Part shown: positions 57,087 to 64,000 of the stretch, in pieces
Position numbering within the stretch: the first letter of the stretch is position 1
Layout: each line of letters opens with the position of its first letter
Source: Streptomyces sp. LUP47B
GTDB lineage: Bacteria > Actinomycetota > Actinomycetes > Streptomycetales > Streptomycetaceae
Direction of reading: 5' to 3'
Length of the DNA: 64,000 bases
Assembly: GCF_001746295.1 (NCBI RefSeq)
Contig: NZ_MJAH01000013.1
Span: 17,763-81,762 of the forward strand
Made by a program: the position numbers and the translations under genes
Notes under the pieces: generated by a model
The model's database searches: none
What the model was told of the DNA's origin: nothing
Seen by the model: only the letters and a program-made list of their open reading frames with translations

Positions 57087-57848
57087 ATGTACGCACCGGA
57101 GCGGCAGCAGGAGATCCTCCGGCTCGCTCGTGACGGCGGGCGGGTCGACGTCGTCTCCCTGGCCGAGGAGTTCCAGGTCACGGCCGAGACGATCCGCCGG
57201 GACCTGAAGGCCCTCGACCGTGCCGGTCTGCTGCGCCGGGTGCACGGCGGGGCCATCCCGGCCGGGCGCCTCGACTTCGAGCCGGACCTCGCCGAGCGCG
57301 AGACGACCGCGGCCGACGAGAAGGACCACATCGCCAAGGCGGCCCTCGCGGAACTGCCGACCGAGGGCACCCTGATCCTCGACGCCGGTACGACCGTCGC
57401 CCGGCTGGCCGCCGCCGTCCCGCTGGAGGCCTCGCTCACCGTCGTCACCCACAGCCTGCCGATCGCGGCCCGTCTCGCGGACCACCCCGGCATCCAGCTC
57501 CACCTCGTCGGGGGGCGCGTGCGGAACCGTACCCGCGCCGCGGTCGACGCCTGGGCGCTGCGGGCGTACGGCGAGATCCGGGCCGACGTCCTCTTCGTCG
57601 CGGCCAACGGCTTCTCCGCCGATCACGGCCTCACCACCCCCGACCTCGCCGAGGCCGCGGTCAAGCGCGCGGCGATCGCCGCCGCCCGCCGGGTGGTCCT
57701 GCTCGCCGACTCGGCCAAGCACGGCCAGGAGCACTTCGCCCGCTTCGGCGACCTGAGCGACGTGGACCTGCTGATCACCGACAGCGGGCTGAGCCCCGAC
57801 GACGCCGCCGTGATCGAGCGCGGCGGCACGGAAGTGCTGTGTGTTTAG
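57087..57848 (+). CDS. fruR: DeoR-family fructose operon repressor
   Basis: A 253-aa repressor. The N-terminal helix-turn-helix is RQQEILRLARDGGRVDVVSL with EEFQVTAETIRRDLKALDRAGLLRRVHGGA, the DeoR signature. The sugar-phosphate domain includes GTLILDAGTTVARLAAAVP and DVLFVAANGFSADHGLTTPD. It heads the fructose operon, with the fruK start 12 bp after its stop, and probably releases DNA on binding fructose 1-phosphate. ATG at 57087 follows CGGAGG. Confidence 0.95.
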   Translation: MYAPERQQEILRLARDGGRVDVVSLAEEFQVTAETIRRDLKALDRAGLLRRVHGGAIPAGRLDFEPDLAERETTAADEKDHIAKAALAELPTEGTLILDAGTTVARLAAAVPLEASLTVVTHSLPIAARLADHPGIQLHLVGGRVRNRTRAAVDAWALRAYGEIRADVLFVAANGFSADHGLTTPDLAEAAVKRAAIAAARRVVLLADSAKHGQEHFARFGDLSDVDLLITDSGLSPDDAAVIERGGTEVLCV

Positions 57849-57860
57849 GAACGAGTGCGC

Positions 57861-58808
57861 ATGATCCTCACCGTCACCCCGAATCCGTCCCTGGACCGTA
57901 CGTACGAGGTCCCGTCCCTGGAGCGCGGCGAGGTCATCCGCGCCACCCGTGAACGCATGGACCCCGGCGGCAAGGGCGTCAACGTCTCGCGCGCCGTCAC
58001 GGCCGCCGGGCGGCGCACGGTCGCGGTCCTGCCGCTGGGCGGTGCGCCGGGGGCGCTCGTCGCCGACCTGCTCGACGCGCAGGGCATCGAGGTCGCGCCG
58101 GTGCCGGTCGCGGGCGCCACCCGCTCGAACATCGCGCTCGCCGAGTCGGACGGGGTGCTCACGAAGATCAACGCGCCGGGTCCGGAGTTGTCCGCCGCCG
58201 AGCAGGAGCTCCTGCTGGAGACCGTGCGAGAGCAGTCCCCCGACGCCTCGTGGATCGCGTGCTGCGGGAGCCTGCCCCGGGGGCTCGCGCCCTCGTGGTA
58301 CGCCGAGGTGGTCGCGCGGGCGCACGCCGGTGGTGCGCGGATCGCGCTGGACACCTCGGGGCGCGCGCTCCTGGAGGCGCTGCGCGAACGGCCCGACGTG
58401 GTGAAGCCGAACGCCGAGGAGCTCGCGGAGGCCGTCGGGCGCCCTCTCGCCACGGTGGGCGACGCCGTGAAGGCGGCCGAGGAACTGCGTGAGATGGGCG
58501 CATGCGCCGTGCTCGCCAGCCTGGGCGCCGACGGGCAACTGCTCGTGGACGGCTCGGGCGCCTGGTTCGCCAGCGCGCACGTGGAGGTCGTACGCAGCAA
58601 TGTCGGAGCCGGCGACTCGTCGCTGGCCGGCTTCCTGATCGCCGGCGGCAGCGGCCCCGAGGCCCTCGCCTCCGCGGTCGCGCACGGCGCGGCGGCCGTC
58701 CAGCTGCCCGGCAGCGAGATGCCGACGCCGGACGACCTGGACCCGGCCGCGGTGACGGTCACGGCCGAGGTGCCCATGGACCGCGTGCTGACGGAGCCGG
58801 TGTCGTGA
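57861..58808 (+). CDS. fruK: 1-phosphofructokinase
   Basis: A 315-aa PfkB-family kinase that converts fructose 1-phosphate and ATP to fructose 1,6-bisphosphate. Motifs include VTPNPSLDRTYEVPSLERGE, the PfkB signature 1 GGKGVNVSRAVTAAGRRT, and the active-site loop VRSNVGAGDSSLAGFLIAGG with catalytic Asp in GAGDS. ATG at 57861 is preferred to GTG at 57855 because AGGA lies ten bases upstream of the ATG. It sits between fruR and fruA, 127 bp before fruA. Confidence 0.95.
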   Translation: MILTVTPNPSLDRTYEVPSLERGEVIRATRERMDPGGKGVNVSRAVTAAGRRTVAVLPLGGAPGALVADLLDAQGIEVAPVPVAGATRSNIALAESDGVLTKINAPGPELSAAEQELLLETVREQSPDASWIACCGSLPRGLAPSWYAEVVARAHAGGARIALDTSGRALLEALRERPDVVKPNAEELAEAVGRPLATVGDAVKAAEELREMGACAVLASLGADGQLLVDGSGAWFASAHVEVVRSNVGAGDSSLAGFLIAGGSGPEALASAVAHGAAAVQLPGSEMPTPDDLDPAAVTVTAEVPMDRVLTEPVS

Positions 58809-58935
58809 CCCGCCCGACGCTTCCCACCACGGTGGTGTTTCCAGCCACCCCCGAGACCCCACACCGCTGCACCCCCGTCCCCCTCACCACCGCCCACCCC
58901 ACTCCCCGGGCGATACGCGTGCGAAGGAGCCCGCG

Positions 58936-61017
58936 ATGAGCGACATGATCACCGCGGACCTGGTCGATCTCGACCTGTCCGCCGATACCAAGGAAGCGGC
59001 GGCGCGTGCCCTCGCCGAGCGCATGGTCGCCCTGGGCCGGGTGACCGACCTGGAGGGCTTCCTCGCCGACGTGGCCGCCCGCGAGGCACAGATGCCGACC
59101 GGCCTCGACGGCGGCATCGGCATCCCGCACTGCCGCAGCGAACACGTCACCGAGCCGACGCTCGCCTTCGGACGCAGCGCGGCCGGGATCGACTTCGGCG
59201 CGGCCGACGGTCCCGCCGACCTGATCTTCCTGATCGCCGCACCGGCCGGCGCGGACGACGCCCACCTGACGATCCTGTCCTCGCTCGCGCGCCAGCTGAT
59301 GAACGCCGAGTTCACGGACGCGCTGCGGTCGGCGGGGAACGCGGCGAGCGCCGCGGCGCTGATCCGCGGGGACGAGGCACCGGCGGAGGCGGCCGGCGAG
59401 GCCACCGCGGGCGCCGGTGAAGACTCCGTTGCGGCATCGGCGGCGGCCTCCGCCGATGCCGCAACGGCCAGTACGGCAGCGACATCGGCGACGGAACCGG
59501 CGCAGGACACGCGCCCCTTCCGGATCGTCGCCGTCACGTCCTGCCCGACCGGCATCGCCCACACCTACATGGCGGCCGAGTCGCTGGAGAACGCCGGCCG
59601 CGAGGCGGGCGTCGAACTCGTCGTCGAGACGCAGGGCTCCGCCGGCTTCACCCGGCTCGACCCGGCGGTCATCGCGGACGCGGACGGCGTGATCTTCGCG
59701 CACGACGTCCCCGTACGCGACAAGGACCGCTTCGCCGGCAAGCCCACCGTCGACGTCGGCGTGAAAGCGGGCATCAACCGCCCGGCCGAACTCATCACCG
59801 AGGTCCGCGGGAAGGCCGAGCGCGGCGAGGTCAGCTCGGCGGCCGGGGCCGGCTCCACGCCGGTCGAGCGGGCCGGCGAGTCCGGCGACAGCTACGGCAC
59901 CAAGCTCCGCAAGTGGCTGATGACCGGCGTGAGTTACATGGTCCCGTTCGTCGCCGCGGGCGGTCTGCTGCTCGCCCTCGGGTTCGCGATCGGCGGCTGG
60001 CAGATCGCGAGCGCGCCCTCGGTCATGAAGCACTTCTCCTGGACCGAGATCGACAGCTGGGGCGCCCTGCTGTTCCAGATCGGCCAGGTCGCCTTCGGCT
60101 TCCTCATCCCGGTCCTCGCCGGATACATCGCCTACGGCATGGCGGACCGCCCCGGTCTCGTCCCCGGCTTCGTCGGCGGAATGATCGCCTCCAACATCGC
60201 CGCCGGATTCCTGGGCGGTCTGGTCGCCGGTCTGCTGGCCGGTGGTGTGGTCCTCGCGATCCAGCGGATCAAGATCCCACCGGTGCTGCGCGGCATCATG
60301 CCGGTGGTGGTGATCCCGCTGATCTCCTCGCTGATCGTCGGCTTCCTGATGTTCGTCGTGATCGGCAAGCCCATCGCCGAGGCCCAGAAGGGCATGACGG
60401 ACTGGCTCAACGGCCTCTCCGGCGCCAACGCCGTCCTGCTCGGCGTCCTCCTCGGCCTGATGATGTGCTTCGACCTCGGCGGCCCTGTCAACAAGGTCGC
60501 GTACGCCTTCGCCACCGCCGGTATCGCCGTCCAGAACCCGAGCGACTCCGCGATGAAGGTCATGGCCGCCGTGATGGCCGCGGGCATGGTCCCGCCGCTG
60601 GGCATGGCGCTGGCGACCACCGTCCGCAAGAAGCTCTTCACCGAGACCGAGCGCGAGAACGGCAAGGCGGCCTGGGTGCTCGGCGCCTCCTTCATCTCCG
60701 AGGGCGCGATCCCGTTCGCCGCGGCCGACCCGCTGCGCGTCATCCCGGCCTCCATGGCGGGCGGCGCGGTCACCGGCGCCCTGTCGATGGCCTTCGGCGC
60801 CACCCTGCGCGCCCCGCACGGCGGCATCTTCGTGGTCCCGCTGATCGGCAGCCCGTTCCTCTACCTGATCGCCATCGCGGCGGGAGTGTGCGTCACGACC
60901 GCACTGGTGGTCGTCCTGAAGAGCATGCGCAAGCCGGCCGCGGGAACTGCGGCCACCACGGCGACGGCGGCCGCCGACGCCCCGACGGCCGAGCAGAAGC
61001 AGCCGGTCGCCGCGTGA
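58936..61017 (+). CDS. fruA: fructose-specific PTS EIIABC transporter
   Basis: A 693-aa permease of the phosphotransferase system with domains in the order IIA-IIB-IIC. IIA has the phospho-His65 in GGIGIPHCRSEH. IIB, after an Ala-rich linker, has the phospho-Cys203 in VTSCPTGIAHTYMAAESL. IIC (from about residue 325) has about ten membrane helices, starting LMTGVSYMVPFVAAGGLLLA. It imports fructose as fructose 1-phosphate, the substrate of fruK. It needs general PTS proteins EI and HPr, which are not in this window. A 13-bp hairpin follows. Confidence 0.96.
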   Translation: MSDMITADLVDLDLSADTKEAAARALAERMVALGRVTDLEGFLADVAAREAQMPTGLDGGIGIPHCRSEHVTEPTLAFGRSAAGIDFGAADGPADLIFLIAAPAGADDAHLTILSSLARQLMNAEFTDALRSAGNAASAAALIRGDEAPAEAAGEATAGAGEDSVAASAAASADAATASTAATSATEPAQDTRPFRIVAVTSCPTGIAHTYMAAESLENAGREAGVELVVETQGSAGFTRLDPAVIADADGVIFAHDVPVRDKDRFAGKPTVDVGVKAGINRPAELITEVRGKAERGEVSSAAGAGSTPVERAGESGDSYGTKLRKWLMTGVSYMVPFVAAGGLLLALGFAIGGWQIASAPSVMKHFSWTEIDSWGALLFQIGQVAFGFLIPVLAGYIAYGMADRPGLVPGFVGGMIASNIAAGFLGGLVAGLLAGGVVLAIQRIKIPPVLRGIMPVVVIPLISSLIVGFLMFVVIGKPIAEAQKGMTDWLNGLSGANAVLLGVLLGLMMCFDLGGPVNKVAYAFATAGIAVQNPSDSAMKVMAAVMAAGMVPPLGMALATTVRKKLFTETERENGKAAWVLGASFISEGAIPFAAADPLRVIPASMAGGAVTGALSMAFGATLRAPHGGIFVVPLIGSPFLYLIAIAAGVCVTTALVVVLKSMRKPAAGTAATTATAAADAPTAEQKQPVAA

Positions 61018-61070
61018 TACCTGCCCCTTTGGGGCGGCTGTGAGCTGTTCACGGCACCTGCGAGATACGT

Positions 61071-61100
61071 CACGGTCCGGGACCGAAGTCCCGGACCGTG
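61071..61100 (+). terminator. 13-bp perfect hairpin after fruA
   Basis: CACGGTCCGGGAC (61071-61083) pairs perfectly with GTCCCGGACCGTG (61088-61100) around a CGAA tetraloop. It lies 53 bp after fruA and 16 bp before the next start. Confidence 0.9.
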
Positions 61101-61116
61101 GTGTCTACTGGAACGC

Positions 61117-61371
61117 ATGCCTGAGCACGTCTCCGTCTACCAGTTGCTTGGTATGACCCTTCTCGTCCTGGTGGCCGTCGCCTGGGCGATCGGGCTGGCC
61201 GTCATGCTGCGCCGCGGCCGCCACGAGGCCGCACTGTGGCGCTCCGGCCATGGCCTGCCCGCCCTGCCCCACCAGCGACAGACCGGCCCCGGCCACGAGT
61301 CCGTCGAGCTGACCCCGGCGGAGGAGGACGCGTTCGCGGGTCTGGTACGGCAGCTCAGCGGCGGCCGCTGA
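61117..61371 (+). CDS. small single-pass membrane protein of unknown function
   Basis: An 84-aa protein with one helix at about residues 7-29 (VYQLLGMTLLVLVAVAWAIG and LAVML), a basic RRGRHEAALWRSGHG stretch and an acidic C terminus containing VELTPAEEDAFAGLVRQLSG. It is not a recognised family. Topology by the positive-inside rule puts the C-terminal half in the cytoplasm. It begins right after the fruA terminator. Confidence 0.75.
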   Translation: MPEHVSVYQLLGMTLLVLVAVAWAIGLAVMLRRGRHEAALWRSGHGLPALPHQRQTGPGHESVELTPAEEDAFAGLVRQLSGGR

Positions 61372-61432
61372 CAGGGGCGCCGGAACCGGGCGTACGGGGG
61401 GTGCGTGGGCCGTTCGTGCGGGAGCGGGGGCT

Positions 61433-62179
61433 TCAGGAGACCTGAGCCGCGCGCCGCTCCATGGCGTCGCGGGCCGCGTCCTCGGTGCCGTACACCTCGC
61501 ACATGTGCCGCCCGTCGGGCGTCGCCGTGTGCTCGAGCTCCCACAGGGAGATCTCCGCGCCGTCGCGCAGCAGGAACGCGTGCTCGTACAGCGAGAAGGC
61601 CAGTCCGGCGCGCGCCGCCCGGCACGGGCGACCGAACGCCTGCGTGATCTGGTGGGCGAACGCCTCGGTCAGCAGCGCGGCCGTCTCTCGGCCCGGCCGG
61701 TCCGTGTTCTCCGCGCGGCGCAGGAGCCGGCGCGCGTGGTCCGCCGAGTCGTCCGGGACGTAGGCGTGCCGCGGTGTCTGCACGGCTGTGAGCTGCACCG
61801 TCACCGGCAGCTCGAAGTCCGGGGTGTCCGGCGGTAACGGAAGCCGCGCGGTCGCCGCCCGCACCTCCTCCTCGTCGACGTACACCTCGTGCTGCGGAAC
61901 GCTGTCCCGCGCGGTGTTGTGGACGAGCTCCCACAGGGTGAGCGCCGACCCGTCGGCGAGCAGCCACGTGTGCCGGTACGTCTCACGGTGCAGCCCCGCA
62001 CTGTGGTGCGCGGAGTGCAGCGAACTGTCGTGCGCCAGCGCGCAGTCCAGTCGCCGTATCGTCTCGTCGGGCAGCTCGAAGGAGTTCAGGGCACGACCGA
62101 GGAGCCGCGCGAGGTACTCCTCCGGAGACTCGGGCGACTCGGGTGGTTCGTACGCTGCCGTCTCGTACGGAACGCTCAA
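61433..62179 (-). CDS. DUF6227-like hypothetical protein with a TTA codon
   Basis: A 248-aa soluble protein with two repeated halves. Each contains a helical segment and an RHTWLLADGSALTLWELVHN-type strand pattern (HAFLLRDGAEISLWELEHT in the second), followed by a YVDEEEV- or YGTEDAA-like turn. This shows an internal duplication of about 110 residues. Similar Streptomyces proteins are listed, as I recall, as DUF6227, function unknown. Codon 115 is TTA (61835-61837), so translation should depend on bldA. ATG at 62179 has a weak ribosome-binding site. Confidence 0.82.
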   Translation of the reverse strand: MSVPYETAAYEPPESPESPEEYLARLLGRALNSFELPDETIRRLDCALAHDSSLHSAHHSAGLHRETYRHTWLLADGSALTLWELVHNTARDSVPQHEVYVDEEEVRAATARLPLPPDTPDFELPVTVQLTAVQTPRHAYVPDDSADHARRLLRRAENTDRPGRETAALLTEAFAHQITQAFGRPCRAARAGLAFSLYEHAFLLRDGAEISLWELEHTATPDGRHMCEVYGTEDAARDAMERRAAQVS

Positions 62180-62356
62180 GGTTTCTCCCGGCGTTGCTGC
62201 ATGTCACCTTGTGGGTGCATACCGTAGCTCCTCGGTCGGACATCATGTCCGGGAACCGAGAAAACGTACGCCCGGAAAACGCCCGGGCCGCGCAGGAAGT
62301 TCCCACGCGACCCGATGATCCGTCAAAAGCCCCTGATCAGAAGGGTTTTCCACTGA

Positions 62357-63583
62357 TCAGGAGGTGCTGACGGCGCTCCCCGCGACCCACTCGTCCCACG
62401 ACATGTTCCAGCCGTTCAGCCCGTTGTCGGGCGCCACCGTCTTGTCGGGGGAGTTCTTCACGATCACCACGTCCCCGATCAGCGAGCTGTCGTAGAACCA
62501 CTTGGCCGGAGTGTCCGCCTGCCCGCCCTTGACGTCCCGCAACCCGACGCACCCATGGCTGGTACCGGTCTGCCCGAACGGCGGATTGCCCTTGTTGTAC
62601 CAGTAGTTGCCGTGGATGAAGGTGCCGGACTGCGTCAGCCGCATCGCGTCCGGGACGTCGGGGATGTCGTACGCGTTGGCGAGGGCGACCGTCCGGCTGT
62701 CCATCCGGATCTTCTTGTACTTCTCGGAGATCGCCATCTGCCCGTTGTACGTGGTGAACTCCGGACTGCCCGTCGAGATCGGCACCGACTTGACGGTCTG
62801 CCCGTCCCGTACGACCTTCATGGTCTGCGTGTCGGCGTCCACCGTGGACACCTGGGAACGCCCGATCGTGAAGTTGACGGTCTTCTCCTGCACGCCGGTG
62901 ACGTTGCTCGAGCCCTTGACCCCGTCCAGGTCGATCTTCATCGTGACCTTGGAGCCGGCCTTCCAGTACTCCTCGGGCCGGAAGTCGAGGCGCTGCGCCC
63001 CGAACCAGTGCCCGACCACCTGCTGCCCGCTGCTGGACGTCACCGTGATGTGCGACTGCACGGCCTTCTTGTCGCTGATCGCCTTGTCGAAGCTGAACGA
63101 CACCGGCATCCCCACACCGACCGTCGTCCCGTTGTCCGGCGTGTACGTCCCGACGAAGCTGTTCGCCTTGGAGACGGTCGTGAAGACGGACTTCGCGGTC
63201 ACGGACTTGCCGTCCGAGTCCTTCGCCGTAGCGGCGATCCGGTACCTCGTCCCGCGCTCCAACTGCTCCGTGGGCTTCCAGCCCTTGCCGCCCGCGACCA
63301 TCGACCCCGGCACGTCCTGGCCCGTGCCCGCCACCGTCATCTTCACGCCGGTCAGCGTGCCGTCACTGACCCTCACGCCGGTCGAGTTGATCGACGCGCC
63401 GGTCGAACCGTTCTTGGCGGAGATGACGATCTCCGCCGCGGAGGTCTTCGCGGGGTCCTTGCCGCCCTTGCCTTCGCTCTCGGCGTCGGAGCCGCCTCCG
63501 CACGCGGTGAGGGTAAGGGCGCCCACCATCAGGACGGCACAGGCCCCCAGTGAGCGCCGCGCTGCTATGTCCGGCGTTGTCAC
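62357..63583 (-). CDS. L,D-transpeptidase lipoprotein (Ig-like/YkuD)
   Basis: A 408-aa lipoprotein. The signal ends in the lipobox LTACGGG with Cys near residue 28. Two Ig-like domains follow, then the YkuD catalytic domain (FTIGRSQVSTVDADTQTMKV onward) with the active-site pattern SGTFIHGNYWYNKGNPPFG and TSHGCVGLRD. It forms 3-3 cross-links in peptidoglycan outside the membrane. GTG at 63583 is preferred since GGAG lies six bases upstream; ATG at 63601 is an alternative. The motif HGCVGLR differs slightly from the usual HGCVRL. Confidence 0.93.
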   Translation of the reverse strand: MTTPDIAARRSLGACAVLMVGALTLTACGGGSDAESEGKGGKDPAKTSAAEIVISAKNGSTGASINSTGVRVSDGTLTGVKMTVAGTGQDVPGSMVAGGKGWKPTEQLERGTRYRIAATAKDSDGKSVTAKSVFTTVSKANSFVGTYTPDNGTTVGVGMPVSFSFDKAISDKKAVQSHITVTSSSGQQVVGHWFGAQRLDFRPEEYWKAGSKVTMKIDLDGVKGSSNVTGVQEKTVNFTIGRSQVSTVDADTQTMKVVRDGQTVKSVPISTGSPEFTTYNGQMAISEKYKKIRMDSRTVALANAYDIPDVPDAMRLTQSGTFIHGNYWYNKGNPPFGQTGTSHGCVGLRDVKGGQADTPAKWFYDSSLIGDVVIVKNSPDKTVAPDNGLNGWNMSWDEWVAGSAVSTS

Positions 63584-63781
63584 GAGATACTCCAGATCCA
63601 TTCGATATGCGCAGTCCGCTCCACTCCGTGAAGAAAGAGGGACCCGGTCCCCGCCCGGGTTCCCTGACACCGCGACGAATGCCATCACGTGACAGAACCC
63701 GGACAGAATGCGGGGGGTTCGCTTGGGTTGGCGGGGGCGCCTATTGGGGTGCCGGGTCAGGTTGTCGGGCGGGTGCAGGCC

Positions 63782-63815
63782 GGTGGGGGCTGGTCGCGCA
63801 GTTCCCCGCGCCCCT
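63782..63815 (+). repeat. dispersed GC-rich repeat copy
   Basis: GGTGGGGGCTGGTCGCGCAG and its continuation TTCCCCGCGCCCCT match the in-gene copies at 27982 and 28081 for the first 31 bases, and the inverted copy at 54222-54254. Confidence 0.85.
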
Positions 63816-63827
63816 AAGGAGTTGCAC

Positions 63828-63900
63828 TCACCCGCGCCACGACGGACGGTTGGCCGCACGGCGCGCCACGACGGGCCGTTGGCCGCGTACGGCGCGAAGG
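63828..63900 (-). repeat. two-unit copy of the hrdD-side minisatellite
   Basis: Read on the minus strand, GGCCAACGGCCCGTCGTGGC and its repeat match the 54001-54207 units (GGCGAACGGCCCGTCGTGGT). It lies next to the dispersed repeat exactly as at 54 kb but in inverted orientation. Confidence 0.75.
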
Positions 63901-63904
63901 GGAC

Positions 63905-64000
63905 GGGGTGGGGGGTGTCCGCCCGCAGCGGCCGGCGTCCGTCACCGAGCACTGTTGAAGCAGCCGAGCCGCCGGACCGAGGACGGACACCCCCCACCCC
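63905..64000. repeat. 17-bp perfect inverted repeat at the window edge
   Basis: GGGGTGGGGGGTGTCCG (63905-63921) is the exact reverse complement of CGGACACCCCCCACCCC (63984-64000). The 62-bp interior also contains partly complementary GC-rich blocks. The right arm may continue beyond the window. Confidence 0.75.

Larger units (their letters stand above)
63584..64000. other. non-coding end of window with several repeats
   Basis: No gene is supported upstream of the L,D-transpeptidase. The region holds the gene's promoter (not recognisable by eye), a dispersed GC-rich repeat, two minisatellite units and a long-range inverted repeat that ends at the window border. Confidence 0.7.

Overview
This 64 kb window is a high-GC chromosomal segment from a Streptomyces or a very close relative. 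The evidence is strong third-position GC bias, a sigma factor that matches HrdD in length (332 aa) and in remembered sequence, XRE/DUF397 and WhiJ-like regulators, FO synthase for coenzyme F420, rare TTA (bldA-type) leucine codons and Streptomyces-style GC-rich intergenic repeats. I see no rRNA, CRISPR array, integrase, transposase or prophage. One tRNA-Arg(CCU) is present.

Layout. 1-4.1 kb: end of a DUF3455 gene, then a minus-strand run of a Ddn-like F420 protein, two almost identical MmyB-type regulators in tandem, a quinone-oxidoreductase-like enzyme and a cupin. 4.2-7.3 kb: an endonuclease/exonuclease-fold protein, a DUF397/XRE/HATPase regulatory cassette and a small toxin-antitoxin-like pair. 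7.3-14.2 kb: a frameshifted exported-protein gene, an Excalibur-domain protein, a divergent FAD monooxygenase and F420-type oxidoreductase sharing two palindromes, and fbiC. 14.2-20.7 kb: a DUF2165 protein, a large STAND ATPase with TPRs, an HxlR/NmrA divergent pair and an ADP-ribosylglycohydrolase homologue that appears to lack its metal ligands. 20.8-31.7 kb: a sodium/solute symporter, an SDR and an EthD-like protein around a shared palindrome, a polytopic membrane protein, a D-Ala-D-Ala carboxypeptidase with a long repetitive acidic domain, a GPP34 protein and a second XRE/DUF397 pair.

32-40 kb: glutathione peroxidase, an ArsR/MFS pair, a DUF2235 lipase-like protein, an amidase, an overlapping GH11 xylanase/CE4 esterase pair and an HxlR/azoreductase pair. 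40-53.6 kb: a rifamycin-associated element and a HelR-type RNA polymerase-protecting ATPase, the tRNA, a broken TetR gene facing a double-IclR regulator, an M6 metalloprotease, a TetR/DHA2 drug-efflux unit, a MarR/extradiol dioxygenase pair, a Bar-like acetyltransferase, and hrdD with a SigR-type promoter. 53.6-64 kb: a minisatellite plus dispersed repeat, a WYL regulator/DHA2 exporter pair, the complete fructose operon fruR-fruK-fruA, a DUF6227 protein, an L,D-transpeptidase lipoprotein, and a second, inverted copy of the minisatellite/repeat composite.

Most of the window consists of small regulator-plus-target units whose intergenic palindromes can be read directly. The most unusual items are the dispersed intergenic repeat present in frame inside the carboxypeptidase gene, the apparent ADP-ribosylglycohydrolase pseudoenzyme, the RAE/helR locus, the recent MmyB duplication, two gene breakages (7.3-8.0 kb and 44.2-44.8 kb) and the inverted composite repeats bracketing the fructose region. 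Coordinates and starts were worked out by eye. Family assignments rest on motif recognition without any database search.
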